The translations under genes and the position numbers were made by a program. This document shows positions 7,937 to 17,870 of a stretch of DNA of 64,000 nt, one piece after another (position 1 is the stretch's first letter; every line of letters starts with the position of its first letter). The DNA is taken from the NCBI GenBank assembly GCA_004551865.1, contig SFPR01000011.1, positions 1 to 64,000 of the forward strand, given 5' to 3'. The stretch is from Bacteroidales bacterium (GTDB lineage Bacteria > Bacteroidota > Bacteroidia > Bacteroidales > P3). The notes under the pieces were generated by a model that was not told where the DNA came from, searched no databases, and saw nothing but the letters and a program-made list of their open reading frames with translations.

Positions 7937-9112
7937 ATGGCTATGAAATGCGGAACAAACAAGATTTGGCAAAAGATTGTTGAAGGTTGCATCAAACTCA
8001 GTGGAAGCATAAGTTCGCTCATAGTTGTATTGATAATAGTTTTCCTTTTCAAAGAGGGACTGGGATTGTTTTCCAACAGCACGGTTGAGAGCGGTTACGT
8101 TGTCGCAGTGCAGGAGAACAACCCTGTTTCTCATTTGAATGCCGAGCAATTGAGACTTATCTTTGACGGAGAGATTACTCGGTGGGAAGACGTCAAACAA
8201 AAAAGCGGCAAGACTTTCTCCGGAGAGATTGTTGTGGCTCACGACATCGACCAAGCCATGGAACAGGAGGACAAAACGCAGCTTATCGCTTTTGTTCCCA
8301 AAGAATATCTGAACGAAATAGGCAATATGAGAGCTGTTGATTGCGGTAATATCAATCTTTCGGACTTTTTTGCCGGCAAGATGTGGATGCCGACCGCTCA
8401 ACCTGCACCTCAGTTCGGTGTCTTGCCGATTATTCTCGGCACATTGTGGGTCAGCTTGGCTGCAATCATCATTGCCCTGCCTTTTGCCTTGTCGGCGGCA
8501 GTTTATTTGTCGGAAATTGCCAACAAACGCTTATACAAATTTCTCAAACCTGCAATAGAGTTGCTTTCGGGTATCCCTTCTGTGGTTTATGGTTTCTTTG
8601 GATTGGTGGTAATCGTGCCAATAATCCAAAAAACTTTCGGTTTGGATGTCGGAGAGACTGCTCTTTCGGGTGCAATCATTCTTGCAATCATGGCTTTGCC
8701 TACAATCATCACCATTGCCGAAGATGCAATGAGAGCAACACCCGACAGTCTGAGAGAGGCTTCCCTTGCCCTTGGTGCAAATCGCTGGCAGACTATTTAT
8801 AAGGTAGTCATTCCTCATGCAAAAAGCGGCATAACGGCAGGTGTGGTTTTGGGAATTGGTCGTGCAATCGGCGAAACTATGGCGGTTCTAATGGTCTGCG
8901 GTAATGCGGCGGTAATGCCTCACACTCTCTTGGAACCGATAAGAACAATTCCTGCGAGCATTGCAGCCGAGCTTGGCGAAGCTCCAAACGGAGGAGCGCA
9001 CTATCAGGCTTTGTTTATGTTGGCTTGCATATTGTTTATCATCACTTTGCTGATAAATTTGATTGTCGATTACATTCAACACAAAGGAACAATTAAACAA
9101 AAATCGAAATGA
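7937..9112 (+). CDS. pstC: Phosphate ABC permease PstC with extra periplasmic domain
   Basis: 391 residues, longer than the roughly 320 of enterobacterial PstC. One membrane segment (about 22-42) is followed by about 110 mostly soluble residues, then five or so membrane segments and the permease loop (EASLALGANRWQTIYKVVIPHAKSGI). The extra region contains LNAEQLRLIFDGEITRWEDV, strikingly like the PstS segment LTRSQLEQIYTGKITNWKQV, so it looks like a partial binding-protein domain set in the first periplasmic loop. Similar long PstC proteins occur, as I recall, in Bacteroides. The 3' end overlaps pstA by 4 bp. Confidence 0.93.
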   Translation: MAMKCGTNKIWQKIVEGCIKLSGSISSLIVVLIIVFLFKEGLGLFSNSTVESGYVVAVQENNPVSHLNAEQLRLIFDGEITRWEDVKQKSGKTFSGEIVVAHDIDQAMEQEDKTQLIAFVPKEYLNEIGNMRAVDCGNINLSDFFAGKMWMPTAQPAPQFGVLPIILGTLWVSLAAIIIALPFALSAAVYLSEIANKRLYKFLKPAIELLSGIPSVVYGFFGLVVIVPIIQKTFGLDVGETALSGAIILAIMALPTIITIAEDAMRATPDSLREASLALGANRWQTIYKVVIPHAKSGITAGVVLGIGRAIGETMAVLMVCGNAAVMPHTLLEPIRTIPASIAAELGEAPNGGAHYQALFMLACILFIITLLINLIVDYIQHKGTIKQKSK

Positions 9113-9960
9113 AAAAGACTAAACAAACTATTGCTTTTTGGATTATAAGACTGATGAGTTTGAGTATCCTTGGTGTTTTGGTGTGGATACTTGCTTTCAT
9201 CTTGGTCAGGGGTATCGGTGCAGTGTCGTGGGAGTTTCTCACATCTATGCCCGATGACGGAATGACAGGCGGAGGTATTCTGCCTGCAATAGTGGGTACT
9301 ATTTGTCTGAGTGTGGGAAGTATGATTTTTGCTTTCCCCATCGGGGTTCTCAGCGGCATATATCTCAACGAATATGCAGGCAATGGTAAGATTATCCGCT
9401 TCATTCGCATGATGACAAACAACCTTTCGGCAATTCCTTCTATCGTTTTCGGATTGTTTGGTATGGCTTTGTTCGTCAATGGTCTGGGTTTCGGAGATAG
9501 TATCTTGGCGGGAAGTCTCACTCTCGGCATTTTGGTTCTGCCGGTTGTGATAAGAACGACCGAAGAAGCCCTAAAACAAGTTGATGACAGCTATCGGCAC
9601 GGCTCTCTTGCCTTGGGAGCAAGCAAATTGCAGACAATCTTCAAGGTTGTTCTTCCCATGGCTATGCCTAATGTGCTTACCGGTCTGATACTCTCACTCG
9701 GAAGGGTGTCGGGAGAAACAGCTCCCATTTTGTTTACGGTGGCCGCTTACTTCTTACCAAAATTGCCTACAAGCATATTTGACCAAGTAATGGCACTTCC
9801 TTATCATTTGTATGTGCTTTCAACTTCGGGAACAGACATCGAGGCATCGCGTTCGATGGCTTTCGGAACAGCTTTCGTACTTGTGATGATTGTGTTGATA
9901 CTCAACCTTATTGCCAATGCATTACGAAGATATTTCAGCAAGAAAACAAAGATGAATTAG
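9109..9960 (+). CDS. pstA: Phosphate ABC permease PstA
   Basis: 283 residues with about six hydrophobic membrane segments and the permease signature HGSLALGASKLQTIFKVVLP, which contacts the ATPase PstB. Partner of PstC in the inner-membrane channel. Its ATG overlaps the pstC stop (ATGA), so the pair is translationally coupled. Length is normal for the family. Confidence 0.95.
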   Translation: MKKTKQTIAFWIIRLMSLSILGVLVWILAFILVRGIGAVSWEFLTSMPDDGMTGGGILPAIVGTICLSVGSMIFAFPIGVLSGIYLNEYAGNGKIIRFIRMMTNNLSAIPSIVFGLFGMALFVNGLGFGDSILAGSLTLGILVLPVVIRTTEEALKQVDDSYRHGSLALGASKLQTIFKVVLPMAMPNVLTGLILSLGRVSGETAPILFTVAAYFLPKLPTSIFDQVMALPYHLYVLSTSGTDIEASRSMAFGTAFVLVMIVLILNLIANALRRYFSKKTKMN

Positions 9961-9964
9961 AGTT

Positions 9965-10717
9965 ATGAAGATAATAGAAACAAAGAATTTGAACTTTTGG
10001 TACGGCGATTTCCACGCTCTGAAAGATATAGACATGGAAATAGAGCAGAACAGCGTAACTGCTTTTATCGGTCCTTCGGGTTGCGGAAAGAGTACCTACC
10101 TTCGCTTATTCAACAGAATGAATGACTTGATTGCAGGCACAAAACTGCAAGGCGAGGTCCTCATAGGAGGCGAAAATATTTATGATAAATCGGTTGATGT
10201 GGACAATTTGAGAAAACGTGTCGGCATGGTATTTCAAAAGCCCAACCCTTTCGGAAAGAGTATTTTCGATAACATCGCCTACGGACTGAGAGTAAATGGA
10301 GTAAAAGACCACAAACTTATTGCCCAAAGGGTTGAAGAAAGCCTCAAATCGGCTGCTCTGTGGGAAGAAGTCAAAGACAAATTGAACAAATCGGCTTTTG
10401 AACTCTCGGGAGGACAACAACAGAGACTCTGTATTGCAAGAGCCTTGGCTGTAAAGCCCGAAATACTTCTCATGGACGAACCCGCATCGGCTTTGGACCC
10501 TATTTCGACGGTAAAAATCGAAGACTTGATTTTTGAACTCAAAAAACAATATACGATAGTTATCGTTACGCACAATATGCAGCAGGCGGCAAGAGTGTCG
10601 GACAAGACGGCGTTCTTTTACCTTGGCGAGCTGATTGAGTATGACGACACCGACAAAATTTTCACCAACCCTTCAAAGCAGGCAACTCAAAACTACATCA
10701 CAGGTCGTTTCGGTTGA
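9965..10717 (+). CDS. pstB: Phosphate ABC transporter ATPase
   Basis: 250 residues. Walker A GPSGCGKST, signature LSGGQQQRLCIARAL, Walker B LLMDEPASALDP and the H-loop in VTHNMQQAARVSD are all present. It powers phosphate import by PstCA at the cytoplasmic face. It starts 4 bp after pstA. Close to full-length E. coli PstB in size and motif order. Confidence 0.97.
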   Translation: MKIIETKNLNFWYGDFHALKDIDMEIEQNSVTAFIGPSGCGKSTYLRLFNRMNDLIAGTKLQGEVLIGGENIYDKSVDVDNLRKRVGMVFQKPNPFGKSIFDNIAYGLRVNGVKDHKLIAQRVEESLKSAALWEEVKDKLNKSAFELSGGQQQRLCIARALAVKPEILLMDEPASALDPISTVKIEDLIFELKKQYTIVIVTHNMQQAARVSDKTAFFYLGELIEYDDTDKIFTNPSKQATQNYITGRFG

Positions 10718-10762
10718 TTTTGGCAAAACATAATTTCAAACAAACAAATACAAAACAAAAAA

Positions 10763-11461
10763 ATGGTAAAACATATAGACAACGAACTAAAAGCTCTGAA
10801 CGATTCATTGGAACAAATGTGGACATTGGTGTTCAGACAAATAAGCAAAAGCAGGCAGGCTCTTTTTGATTGCAATCGTTCTTTGGCAAGGGAGGTAATC
10901 GCCCGCGAAAAGATGTGCAACGCCTTGGAATTAAAAATAGACAGTCAATGCGAAAATTTCATTGCACTGAACAATCCCGTTGCCATTGATTTGCGATTGG
11001 TGCTTGCTGTTTTGAAGATAAACAACAACCTCGAGAGAATAGGCGACTTTGCAGAAAGCGTGGCAACATTTGTTCTCAAAGACATGAACGGCAAAATTGA
11101 CCCCGTGCTTGCAACAAATCTCCGCTTGGAACAAATGTTCGACTGCATAGAAAATATGTTTGAGTTGGCACATTCGGCATTTGAACAAGAGGACAGCAAG
11201 AAGGCAGAGGCTGTGTTCGGCATAGACAACTTGGTCGATGAGATAAATCATGATGCGCTCGGCATATTGGCAGAGCAAATCAGACAAGAACCAAGCAGAT
11301 GCGAAGAATACATGAGCCTTAATCATGTAATAAGAAAATTGGAACGCATTGGCGACCGCTGCAACAACATTGCAGAAGAAACGGTCTTCTATTTGGACGC
11401 AAAAGTCCTCAAACACTCTGCATCAAAAGCTACTGAAATTGAGCAGAATACACAAGCGTGA
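10763..11461 (+). CDS. phoU: Phosphate signalling protein PhoU
   Basis: 232 residues, all helical, with two PhoU three-helix repeats. Typical segments include LEQMWTLVFRQISKSRQALF, NNLERIGDFAESVATF and KLERIGDRCNNIAEETVFYL. PhoU links the Pst transporter to the phosphate sensor kinase and restrains the Pho response. Last gene of the operon, 45 bp after pstB and followed by a strong hairpin terminator. Confidence 0.95.
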   Translation: MVKHIDNELKALNDSLEQMWTLVFRQISKSRQALFDCNRSLAREVIAREKMCNALELKIDSQCENFIALNNPVAIDLRLVLAVLKINNNLERIGDFAESVATFVLKDMNGKIDPVLATNLRLEQMFDCIENMFELAHSAFEQEDSKKAEAVFGIDNLVDEINHDALGILAEQIRQEPSRCEEYMSLNHVIRKLERIGDRCNNIAEETVFYLDAKVLKHSASKATEIEQNTQA

Positions 11462-11483
11462 GAACCAAATGGCATTTCAACAA

Positions 11484-11525
11484 AATAAAACGGCGACTTG
11501 TTTTTCCGAGTCGCCGTTTTTATTT
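11484..11525 (+). terminator. Terminator of the Pho operon
   Basis: Stem AAAACGGCGACT paired with AGTCGCCGTTTT across a 10-nt loop, followed by T-rich sequence. It can also serve the convergent Ca2+-ATPase gene because both flanks are A/T tracts. Confidence 0.85.
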
Positions 11526-11555
11526 TGTCAAAGTACCGTTTTATTTCTCGACAAA

Positions 11556-14246
11556 TCAAGCCTTGGCTTTTATGCAATGATTGTTCGCAAATCTCGCAAG
11601 CTCTCCTAATATCATAACCAAAGAAGTAAGAGCAATCATTACGACCCAATCTGCAACCGACAGAGGAGTTACGCTGAACATCTTGCCTCCGAAAGTTACT
11701 ATCGCAACCTGCCCTGCCAATATAATGGCAGCTATCAACAAGAAACTGCCGCAATTTTTGAAGTGAAAGGCACTGCGTCCGCTCATGTAGGCTTTTGCGT
11801 TAAACATATTCCAAAACTGCAACATCACAAAGACTGTAAAGAACATACTTCCCTCCTTCGGACTTATACCTATTCCCCCTCTGTATTCTCCAAACAAGAA
11901 AATATCGGCAAAAGCCTTGATATCATAGTGTTTGAAAACATAAAGCAGCGTCATGAGAAAAGCAAAGAATAACACACCTATTGAAGCTATGATTATGCCC
12001 ATTGGCTTTGTGATGATAAAGTCTTTTCTGTTTCGAGGTTTTGACTGCATCACTCTCTCGTTTGGAGGTAGAGATGCCAACGCCATTGCGGCAAAAGTAT
12101 CCATTATAAGGTTTACCCACAACATCTGCGTTACCGTGAGCGGCGGTTGCTCGCCCAAGAATGCTCCGAAGACAACCACAAGACACGCAACCACGTTTAC
12201 TATCATCTGAAAGAGAATAAAACGCTGTATGTTTTGGTATAGGCTTCTTCCCCACATAACTGCACGGCCTATGGAGGTAAAAGAATTGTCCGTTATTGTG
12301 ATATCGCTTGCCTGCTTTGCCACATTAGTTCCGTCTCCCATCGAAAGACCCACATGAGCCGCCTTGAGTGCAGGAGCATCGTTCGTTCCGTCCCCCGTTA
12401 CTGCAACAACCTGATTCATGTCTTGAAGAGTTTCGACAAGCAACTTCTTATCCATCGGTCTTGCACGAGAGATGACTTTCAGTTTCATGATGCGTTGGCG
12501 GAGTTCTTTGTCGCTCAACTCCGACAACTCGGTGCCTGTGATGATTGCATCTTCATTGTCGTTTTCTTTCCACAAGCCTACTTGTTTTGCAATGGCTTTG
12601 GCAGTTACGGAAGTATCGCCTGTAACCATTTTGATGTTTATTCCGGCTCCTATACATTCGCTCACCGCACAAGGCACATCGGCTCTCACAGGGTCGGCAA
12701 TGCCTACCATTCCCATAAAGCACAGATTTCTTTCGATAAGTTTTCCGTCTGCCACAACGCTTTGCTCGTTTTCCAAAATCTTATAGGCAAAAGCAAGTGT
12801 TCTCATGGCATTGCCTTGAAATTCTGCGAGTTTTGCTCTTACGCTTTCTTGCTCAAAGCCTTGTTCAAAGCTGCCACACATCTGCAAAACAATCTCCGGA
12901 GCGCCCTTTAGGAGCAAAACCCTTGCCGAAAGAGCCTTCGAGGCAATCACACTCGCCATATACTTATTCTCTGTCGTGAAAGGGAGTTTCTCAAAAGTCT
13001 CAATTTTCTCTCTGAATCTGCGATAATCAATGCCATTATCTTTGAGATAGAGCAACAATGCACCTTCTGTGGGATTTCCTATAACGCCTGTCTTGTCCTC
13101 TTGGGAGAAGTCCAACGATGCAGACGAATTGACAGCCAAGGCTTCTGCCACAAAAGAATTTTCTTTCAGTCTTTCGGGAAACAGAGCTGTCTGAACTCTC
13201 ATCTGATTTTGGGTAAGGGTTCCTGTTTTGTCAGTACATATCACACTTACTGCTCCCATTGTTTCGCAGGCGTGCATCTTTCTTACAAGCGAATGGCTTT
13301 TGAGCAATCGTCCCATGCTGTAAGCAAGGCTCAAAGTTACAGCCATCGGCAAGCCCTCCGGCACTGCAACCACTACCAAGGTTACCGAAATCATCAGGCT
13401 CTGCAACATGTATGACAGAAAATGCATCATCTCAAACTCAGCTCCCGAGTTGAAGTAAAGAATGCAACGACCTACCAATATCACAACTGCCAAAGTGTAG
13501 CTCAATTTTGAAATCAATCCTCCCAAACGGTCAAGTTGTTCGTTCAAAGGAGTACGAACGGAATTGTCGATGCGGCTTGCCTCAAACACTTTGCCGGCTT
13601 CGGTGTGATCTCCCACCGCAATCACCCTGCAAACCGCTTCTCCCTCAATCACATTCGTACCTTTATATACATGATTTGAAGGGAAGGTGGCTTCTTTGTC
13701 AAATTCAGCCTCATCAGTCGTCTTGGTGCATGAACTCTCGCCCGTGAGAGAACTCTCATCTACCCTCAATCTCACCGCTTCAAGCAAGAGAGCATCAGCA
13801 CAAATCTCATCTCCCGAATTCAAAACAAGAATATCACCCACCACAACCTTGCTCTTGTCAAGCTCGGTAAGGTTTCCGTTTCTATATACCTTCACTTTCT
13901 CATGGTCATTGACCTTGTTGAGCAATTCAAACTCTCCTTCGGCTCTGTTCTCAAAATAAAACGCCAAGCCGGTTGAAAGCAATACGGCAACAAAAATGCC
14001 CATAGGTTCAAAGAAAACACTCGCCTGCTCCCCCATTCCGAAGTATTCGTAGCACGAAATACCCAAGCTCAACGCCCCTGCGACCAATAGTATTATTATC
14101 AAGGGGTCTGTGAACTTTTCGAGCAACTTCAGCCACACCGATTTCTTCTTTGGCGGTGTCATTACGTTCTCTCCGTGTTCCAATCGGCTCTTTTGAGCCT
14201 CTGCATCAGTCAAACCTGTGTAATTATTCTTCATTTCTTCACTCAA
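11556..14246 (-). CDS. Calcium-translocating P-type ATPase
   Basis: 896 residues (892 from the alternative Met at 14234). P-type IIB signatures: TGES actuator motif (SLTGESSCT), PEGLP in membrane helix 4, phosphorylation site DKTGTLTQNQM, and hinge GDGTNDAPALKAA. N-terminal cation-ATPase segment and C-terminal helices (LWVNLIMDTFAAMALA) fit SERCA/PMCA-like Ca2+ pumps. Likely exports Ca2+ from the cytoplasm. Convergent with the Pho operon and divergent from the mannose-6-phosphate isomerase gene. Confidence 0.93.
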   Translation of the reverse strand: MSEEMKNNYTGLTDAEAQKSRLEHGENVMTPPKKKSVWLKLLEKFTDPLIIILLVAGALSLGISCYEYFGMGEQASVFFEPMGIFVAVLLSTGLAFYFENRAEGEFELLNKVNDHEKVKVYRNGNLTELDKSKVVVGDILVLNSGDEICADALLLEAVRLRVDESSLTGESSCTKTTDEAEFDKEATFPSNHVYKGTNVIEGEAVCRVIAVGDHTEAGKVFEASRIDNSVRTPLNEQLDRLGGLISKLSYTLAVVILVGRCILYFNSGAEFEMMHFLSYMLQSLMISVTLVVVAVPEGLPMAVTLSLAYSMGRLLKSHSLVRKMHACETMGAVSVICTDKTGTLTQNQMRVQTALFPERLKENSFVAEALAVNSSASLDFSQEDKTGVIGNPTEGALLLYLKDNGIDYRRFREKIETFEKLPFTTENKYMASVIASKALSARVLLLKGAPEIVLQMCGSFEQGFEQESVRAKLAEFQGNAMRTLAFAYKILENEQSVVADGKLIERNLCFMGMVGIADPVRADVPCAVSECIGAGINIKMVTGDTSVTAKAIAKQVGLWKENDNEDAIITGTELSELSDKELRQRIMKLKVISRARPMDKKLLVETLQDMNQVVAVTGDGTNDAPALKAAHVGLSMGDGTNVAKQASDITITDNSFTSIGRAVMWGRSLYQNIQRFILFQMIVNVVACLVVVFGAFLGEQPPLTVTQMLWVNLIMDTFAAMALASLPPNERVMQSKPRNRKDFIITKPMGIIIASIGVLFFAFLMTLLYVFKHYDIKAFADIFLFGEYRGGIGISPKEGSMFFTVFVMLQFWNMFNAKAYMSGRSAFHFKNCGSFLLIAAIILAGQVAIVTFGGKMFSVTPLSVADWVVMIALTSLVMILGELARFANNHCIKAKA

Positions 14247-14300
14247 TTAAAACGTTTTGGATAACGAACAAGCCTTTATTGTTATTGTTATATCTGCAAT

Positions 14301-14332
14301 AAATCGGCACAAGAGAGCAAAAACGGCGTGTT
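14301..14332. repeat. Two decayed palindrome units
   Basis: AAATCGGCACAAG and AAAACGGCGTGTT about 19 bp apart in the divergent promoter region; weak members of the AAAACGCCGTTTT family. Confidence 0.35.
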
Positions 14333-14371
14333 TTTTGTCTCATTGCATCGCAAATTCTTTGTGAAAATTCA

Positions 14372-14379
14372 TACCTTTG
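14372..14379 (+). promoter_or_regulatory. -7 promoter element
   Basis: TACCTTTG followed by CA, about 24 bp before the mannose-6-phosphate isomerase ATG at 14403. It also argues against the further-upstream Met at 14328. Confidence 0.7.
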
Positions 14380-14402
14380 CACGAATTAAACAAAACAAGA
14401 AC

Positions 14403-15389
14403 ATGGAACAAGGAATATATCCGCTTAAATTCATGCCTCTTTTCAAGCAGAGAGTATGGGGAGGCAACAAGATAGCAACCGAACTCGGCGTCGATTATTC
14501 GCCATTGCCCTCATGTGCAGAGCTGTGGTGCTTGTCGGGACTTGCAGAGCAGGAAACAGTGGTGGCAAACGGCTTTTTGGCAGAAGCAAACCTAAGTGAA
14601 GTAATACAAATGTACACCGACGAACTTTTGGGCGAAGAAAACTATGCCGAGTTTGGCGAGGAGTTTCCGCTGCTCTTGAAGATACTTGACGCAGCCGACA
14701 ATCTGTCTGTGCAAGTTCACCCCGACGACGATTATGCTCAGCAAATAGGAATGAGAAACGGCAAAAACGAGATGTGGTACGTCTTGCAGGCAGACCAAGG
14801 TGCCGAAATATTCACCGGATTTAACAAAAACATGACAAAAGCAGAAGTTATAAACCGAGTGAGAGACACAAAACTTACGGAAGTTCTCGATTGTACCGCT
14901 GCCGAAAAAGGAGATCTGTTTTACATTCCCGCAGGATTGGTCCACAGCATAGGCAAAGGCTGTCTGATTGCCGAAATTCAGCAAAGCAGCGACACCACCT
15001 ATCGTCTTTATGATTGGGGAAGAAAAGACCAAAACGGCAAGCCTCGTCAGCTTCACTTGGAACAAGCCTTGCAAGTCATGGACTTGAAAAAGCGAAACCA
15101 AGGCGGGAAAGTACACTACCACGCTCACACCGACGAAACCACCAATCTGCTCACCACACCCTTCTTTACAGTCAATCGAATGTACTGTTTGCAAGGATTG
15201 AAGAAAGATTACTCATCATTGGACAGCTTTGTGATTTATTTTTGCGTCGGAGGAAGCGGCATGATTGAGACAGAAATAGGACAAGTTCCTCTAAAAGCAG
15301 GCGAAGCCCTCATGTTGCCTGCCGTATGCCAAAAAGCAGCAATACTACCACGCAAATCAATCGAAATTTTGGAAATATTCATAGTCTGA
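14403..15389 (+). CDS. manA: Type I mannose-6-phosphate isomerase
   Basis: 328 residues. Converts mannose-6-phosphate and fructose-6-phosphate, a zinc-dependent cupin enzyme. Zinc and active-site features visible: SVQVHPDDDYAQ, GKNEMWYVL and the histidine in IPAGLVHSIGKG; RLYDWGRKDQNGKPR is also typical. The start MEQGIYPLKFMPLFKQRVWGG matches the family and lies after the promoter; an earlier in-frame Met would add 25 unrelated residues and sit upstream of the -7 element. The gamma-carbonic anhydrase gene follows 45 bp on. Confidence 0.92.
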   Translation: MEQGIYPLKFMPLFKQRVWGGNKIATELGVDYSPLPSCAELWCLSGLAEQETVVANGFLAEANLSEVIQMYTDELLGEENYAEFGEEFPLLLKILDAADNLSVQVHPDDDYAQQIGMRNGKNEMWYVLQADQGAEIFTGFNKNMTKAEVINRVRDTKLTEVLDCTAAEKGDLFYIPAGLVHSIGKGCLIAEIQQSSDTTYRLYDWGRKDQNGKPRQLHLEQALQVMDLKKRNQGGKVHYHAHTDETTNLLTTPFFTVNRMYCLQGLKKDYSSLDSFVIYFCVGGSGMIETEIGQVPLKAGEALMLPAVCQKAAILPRKSIEILEIFIV

Positions 15390-15434
15390 ACTCACATAAA
15401 AGACAATTAAAAAGAAACAAAAAAACAAAATACA

Positions 15435-15950
15435 ATGGCAATAATCAAGAAAGTCAAAGGCATTTCGCCACGCTTTGGCGAAGACAACTACATTGCAGAC
15501 AACGCAACAATAGTCGGAGATGTACAAACAGGCTCACATTGCAGCTTTTGGTTTAACAGCGTCGTCAGAGGAGACGTTCATAAGATTATAATGGGCGACT
15601 ATGTCAATGTTCAAGACGGTGCAGTTGTGCATTGCACCTACAAAACCGCACCCACAACCATAGGTAACCGCGTTTCGATTGCTCACAATGCCATAGTACA
15701 TGGCTGCACAATCAAAGACAACGTCCTTATCGGCATGGGAGCGATAGTAATGGACGGAGCTGTCATAGAAAGCAACACAATCATTGCAGCAGGTGCAGTA
15801 GTTCTTGAAAACACTCACTGCGAAGCCGGCTGCGTTTATGCAGGTATGCCAGCCAAAAAGGTAAAACAAATCGACCCTGAGCGACTTGAAGGAACGGTAA
15901 AGAGGATTTCCGATGCCTATCCGATGTATGCAACATGGATTGAGGACTAA
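15435..15950 (+). CDS. Gamma-carbonic anhydrase family protein
   Basis: 171 residues forming a left-handed beta-helix of hexapeptide repeats (NATIVGDVQTGSHCSFWFNSVVRGDV). Metal-ligand-like histidines occur in GAVVHCT and SIAHNAIVHGC, as in the YrdA/PaaY/gamma-CA family. Activity as a true carbonic anhydrase is uncertain, because many members are uncharacterised. Probably cotranscribed with manA. Confidence 0.85.
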   Translation: MAIIKKVKGISPRFGEDNYIADNATIVGDVQTGSHCSFWFNSVVRGDVHKIIMGDYVNVQDGAVVHCTYKTAPTTIGNRVSIAHNAIVHGCTIKDNVLIGMGAIVMDGAVIESNTIIAAGAVVLENTHCEAGCVYAGMPAKKVKQIDPERLEGTVKRISDAYPMYATWIED

Positions 15951-15958
15951 GACTGTGG

Positions 15959-16035
15959 CGAAAGGGCGTGCGGTCTGATTAAAAGGGCGTTCAGATAAAA
16001 TATTACGGCGTTTTGAATTGTCAAAACGCCGTAAT
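15959..16035. repeat. Palindrome array, set of four (two strong)
   Basis: Units begin at 15959, 15980, 16002 and 16023 (steps 21, 22, 21). The last two (ATTACGGCGTTTT and AAAACGCCGTAAT) are strong and mutually complementary, and could form a terminator hairpin. The first two are degenerate (GGGCGT cores). Lies between convergent genes. Confidence 0.65.
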
Positions 16036-16092
16036 TGTTTTTTGTTGTAAGCAGACAGACTCTTGAAAGGCTTGTCTGCAATCAACAGATGA

Positions 16093-17829
16093 CTATCTTA
16101 CAATCAATTTTCTTGTCATTGTTCCCTCTGTTGTGAACACTCTTACAAGGTATGCTCCTTGTTGCAAAGCTGAAACGTTGATTGTAGCTTGATTTGAACC
16201 CAATGTTGCGTTCTCATATACCATTTGTCCCAACAAGTTTGCTATCTCAATGCGGTTGATTGAAGATGTGGCAGACACGGTAAGCTCGCTACTTGCAGGG
16301 TTAGGGTAAAGGCTTACAGAAGAAAGCTCTACGTCAGCCAAAGATACCACTCCCTCAGGAGTAAATCTGATTGCAACACGCGTTCCTTCCTCATTGTTCG
16401 CATTGAAAGGTATTGCATAAACGCCCCAAAGCTCACTTTCATCAAAGTCTTCCTCTGTTATTTCGGTATCTATGTCTTCTATATAAGTACTACCATTTTG
16501 TAACAAGTAGTCAAACACGTAATCGTCGTCAAGTTCGTCAATTCCGTAATATATTGCAAAGTAATAATAAGATACTTGGTCGTTTGGAACGGCAGAAATC
16601 ACTGCTGAACCATTAACCATTTCAACCTCTACTGCAACTTCTGCCAATCCTGTGCCTCCGTTTGCAATGGTTGTGAACAAGGTTGGAGCGATAGAACCAA
16701 CAACTCCGTCAGCATTGTATGCTATTGCATAGACTTTGTAAGTTGTTCCGGGAGTTAGTCCGTCTAATGTACCGCCAAGCTGAGAGTATTGTCTGTCATT
16801 CTCCTGCTCCAAATAGGCTTGCACATCAGCGTCTGAGGTAAATCCTGCATTTTCAAATTGGCTTTCGGACAATATCATGTAGTAATAGTAAGCTGTTTGG
16901 TCGTTTGGAACGAATGAAAGTGTTGCAGTAGTTACGGTAACATCGCTAACTGTAACCTCAACTGCTGCTGTGCCGCTTCCGCCAAGGGTAGATGTGGTAA
17001 CAGTTTGGGAGATAAGTCCCGAAGAAATGCCGTTTACATTAAATGCTTCTGCATAAATGTAGTATGTAGTTGCAGGGTCAAGGTCATCAACCGAAGTTGC
17101 AATTGGAGCATAGTAAGGTGTTGCTCCTGAGGCAAAGTATGCCAATACACTGTCTTGGTTCCAACCAAGCTCGGTAAATTGAGCATGATCAATCAAAACC
17201 AAGTTGTAGCGAGATGTTTGGTCGTTTGGCGTTGCTTCCAAATAGAAAGAGAATGGTGTAATGCTGTCTTGAGGAATGTTAATGGTAACCATGGCATCTC
17301 CTTCGCCACCCAACTGAGTTGCAGTGTAGGTTGCAGTGAAAATAGACACCTCATCGTTGGCATCAACTGCCGCAACATAAATGGTGTTTACCGCTCCCGG
17401 AGTAATGAAATCGCCTAACAAGGTAACGGTTTGAGTTCCTGTTGCAGGAGCATCGTAATTGTCGCTCATTCCCATCACCACATCTTCAATTCCCATACCG
17501 AACATTTGATACAGACTCACATATTGGCTGAACAAACTACCCTCGTTTGCATCTGCTGCAAGGTAGTAGTATTCCACAACTTCGCTGTTTGGAGTGAAAG
17601 TTGCCTCTACGCTCAACGGATTGATTGTTCCGACTGTGATTTCGACCGACATGGCTTTTGATTGCGAAACAACGTGTTTCTTAGCCGAGCTTGCGTCAAA
17701 CTTAGGTGCTTTGAGATTTCTCTCGATTGTGTTTTCTTTCTTAGCACTCTCCAAGCGGTGAGTGTTAATCTGTGCAAATGCTCCGAAAGTCATGATAAGA
17801 GCAAGTGCCATTGACAAAAATTTCTTCAT
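16093..17829 (-). CDS. Secreted multi-repeat protein with T9SS sorting domain
   Basis: 578 residues. Signal peptide 1-19 (ends AFAQ). Four or so fibronectin-III-like repeats follow, marked by recurring PNDQT..YYY and TTYYIYAEAFN / TTYKVYAIAYN segments. The C-terminal ~75 residues form a type A T9SS sorting domain (SLYPNPASSELTVS, GAYLVRVFTTEG, KLIVR end). It should be exported by Sec, moved across the outer membrane by T9SS and attached to the surface or released. No catalytic domain recognised. The next gene upstream on the same strand also carries such a domain. Confidence 0.85.
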   Translation of the reverse strand: MKKFLSMALALIMTFGAFAQINTHRLESAKKENTIERNLKAPKFDASSAKKHVVSQSKAMSVEITVGTINPLSVEATFTPNSEVVEYYYLAADANEGSLFSQYVSLYQMFGMGIEDVVMGMSDNYDAPATGTQTVTLLGDFITPGAVNTIYVAAVDANDEVSIFTATYTATQLGGEGDAMVTINIPQDSITPFSFYLEATPNDQTSRYNLVLIDHAQFTELGWNQDSVLAYFASGATPYYAPIATSVDDLDPATTYYIYAEAFNVNGISSGLISQTVTTSTLGGSGTAAVEVTVSDVTVTTATLSFVPNDQTAYYYYMILSESQFENAGFTSDADVQAYLEQENDRQYSQLGGTLDGLTPGTTYKVYAIAYNADGVVGSIAPTLFTTIANGGTGLAEVAVEVEMVNGSAVISAVPNDQVSYYYFAIYYGIDELDDDYVFDYLLQNGSTYIEDIDTEITEEDFDESELWGVYAIPFNANNEEGTRVAIRFTPEGVVSLADVELSSVSLYPNPASSELTVSATSSINRIEIANLLGQMVYENATLGSNQATINVSALQQGAYLVRVFTTEGTMTRKLIVR

Positions 17830-17870
17830 ATTCTGTTCTTTTTTGATATTATTGTTTCAGTTCAAAAAAA

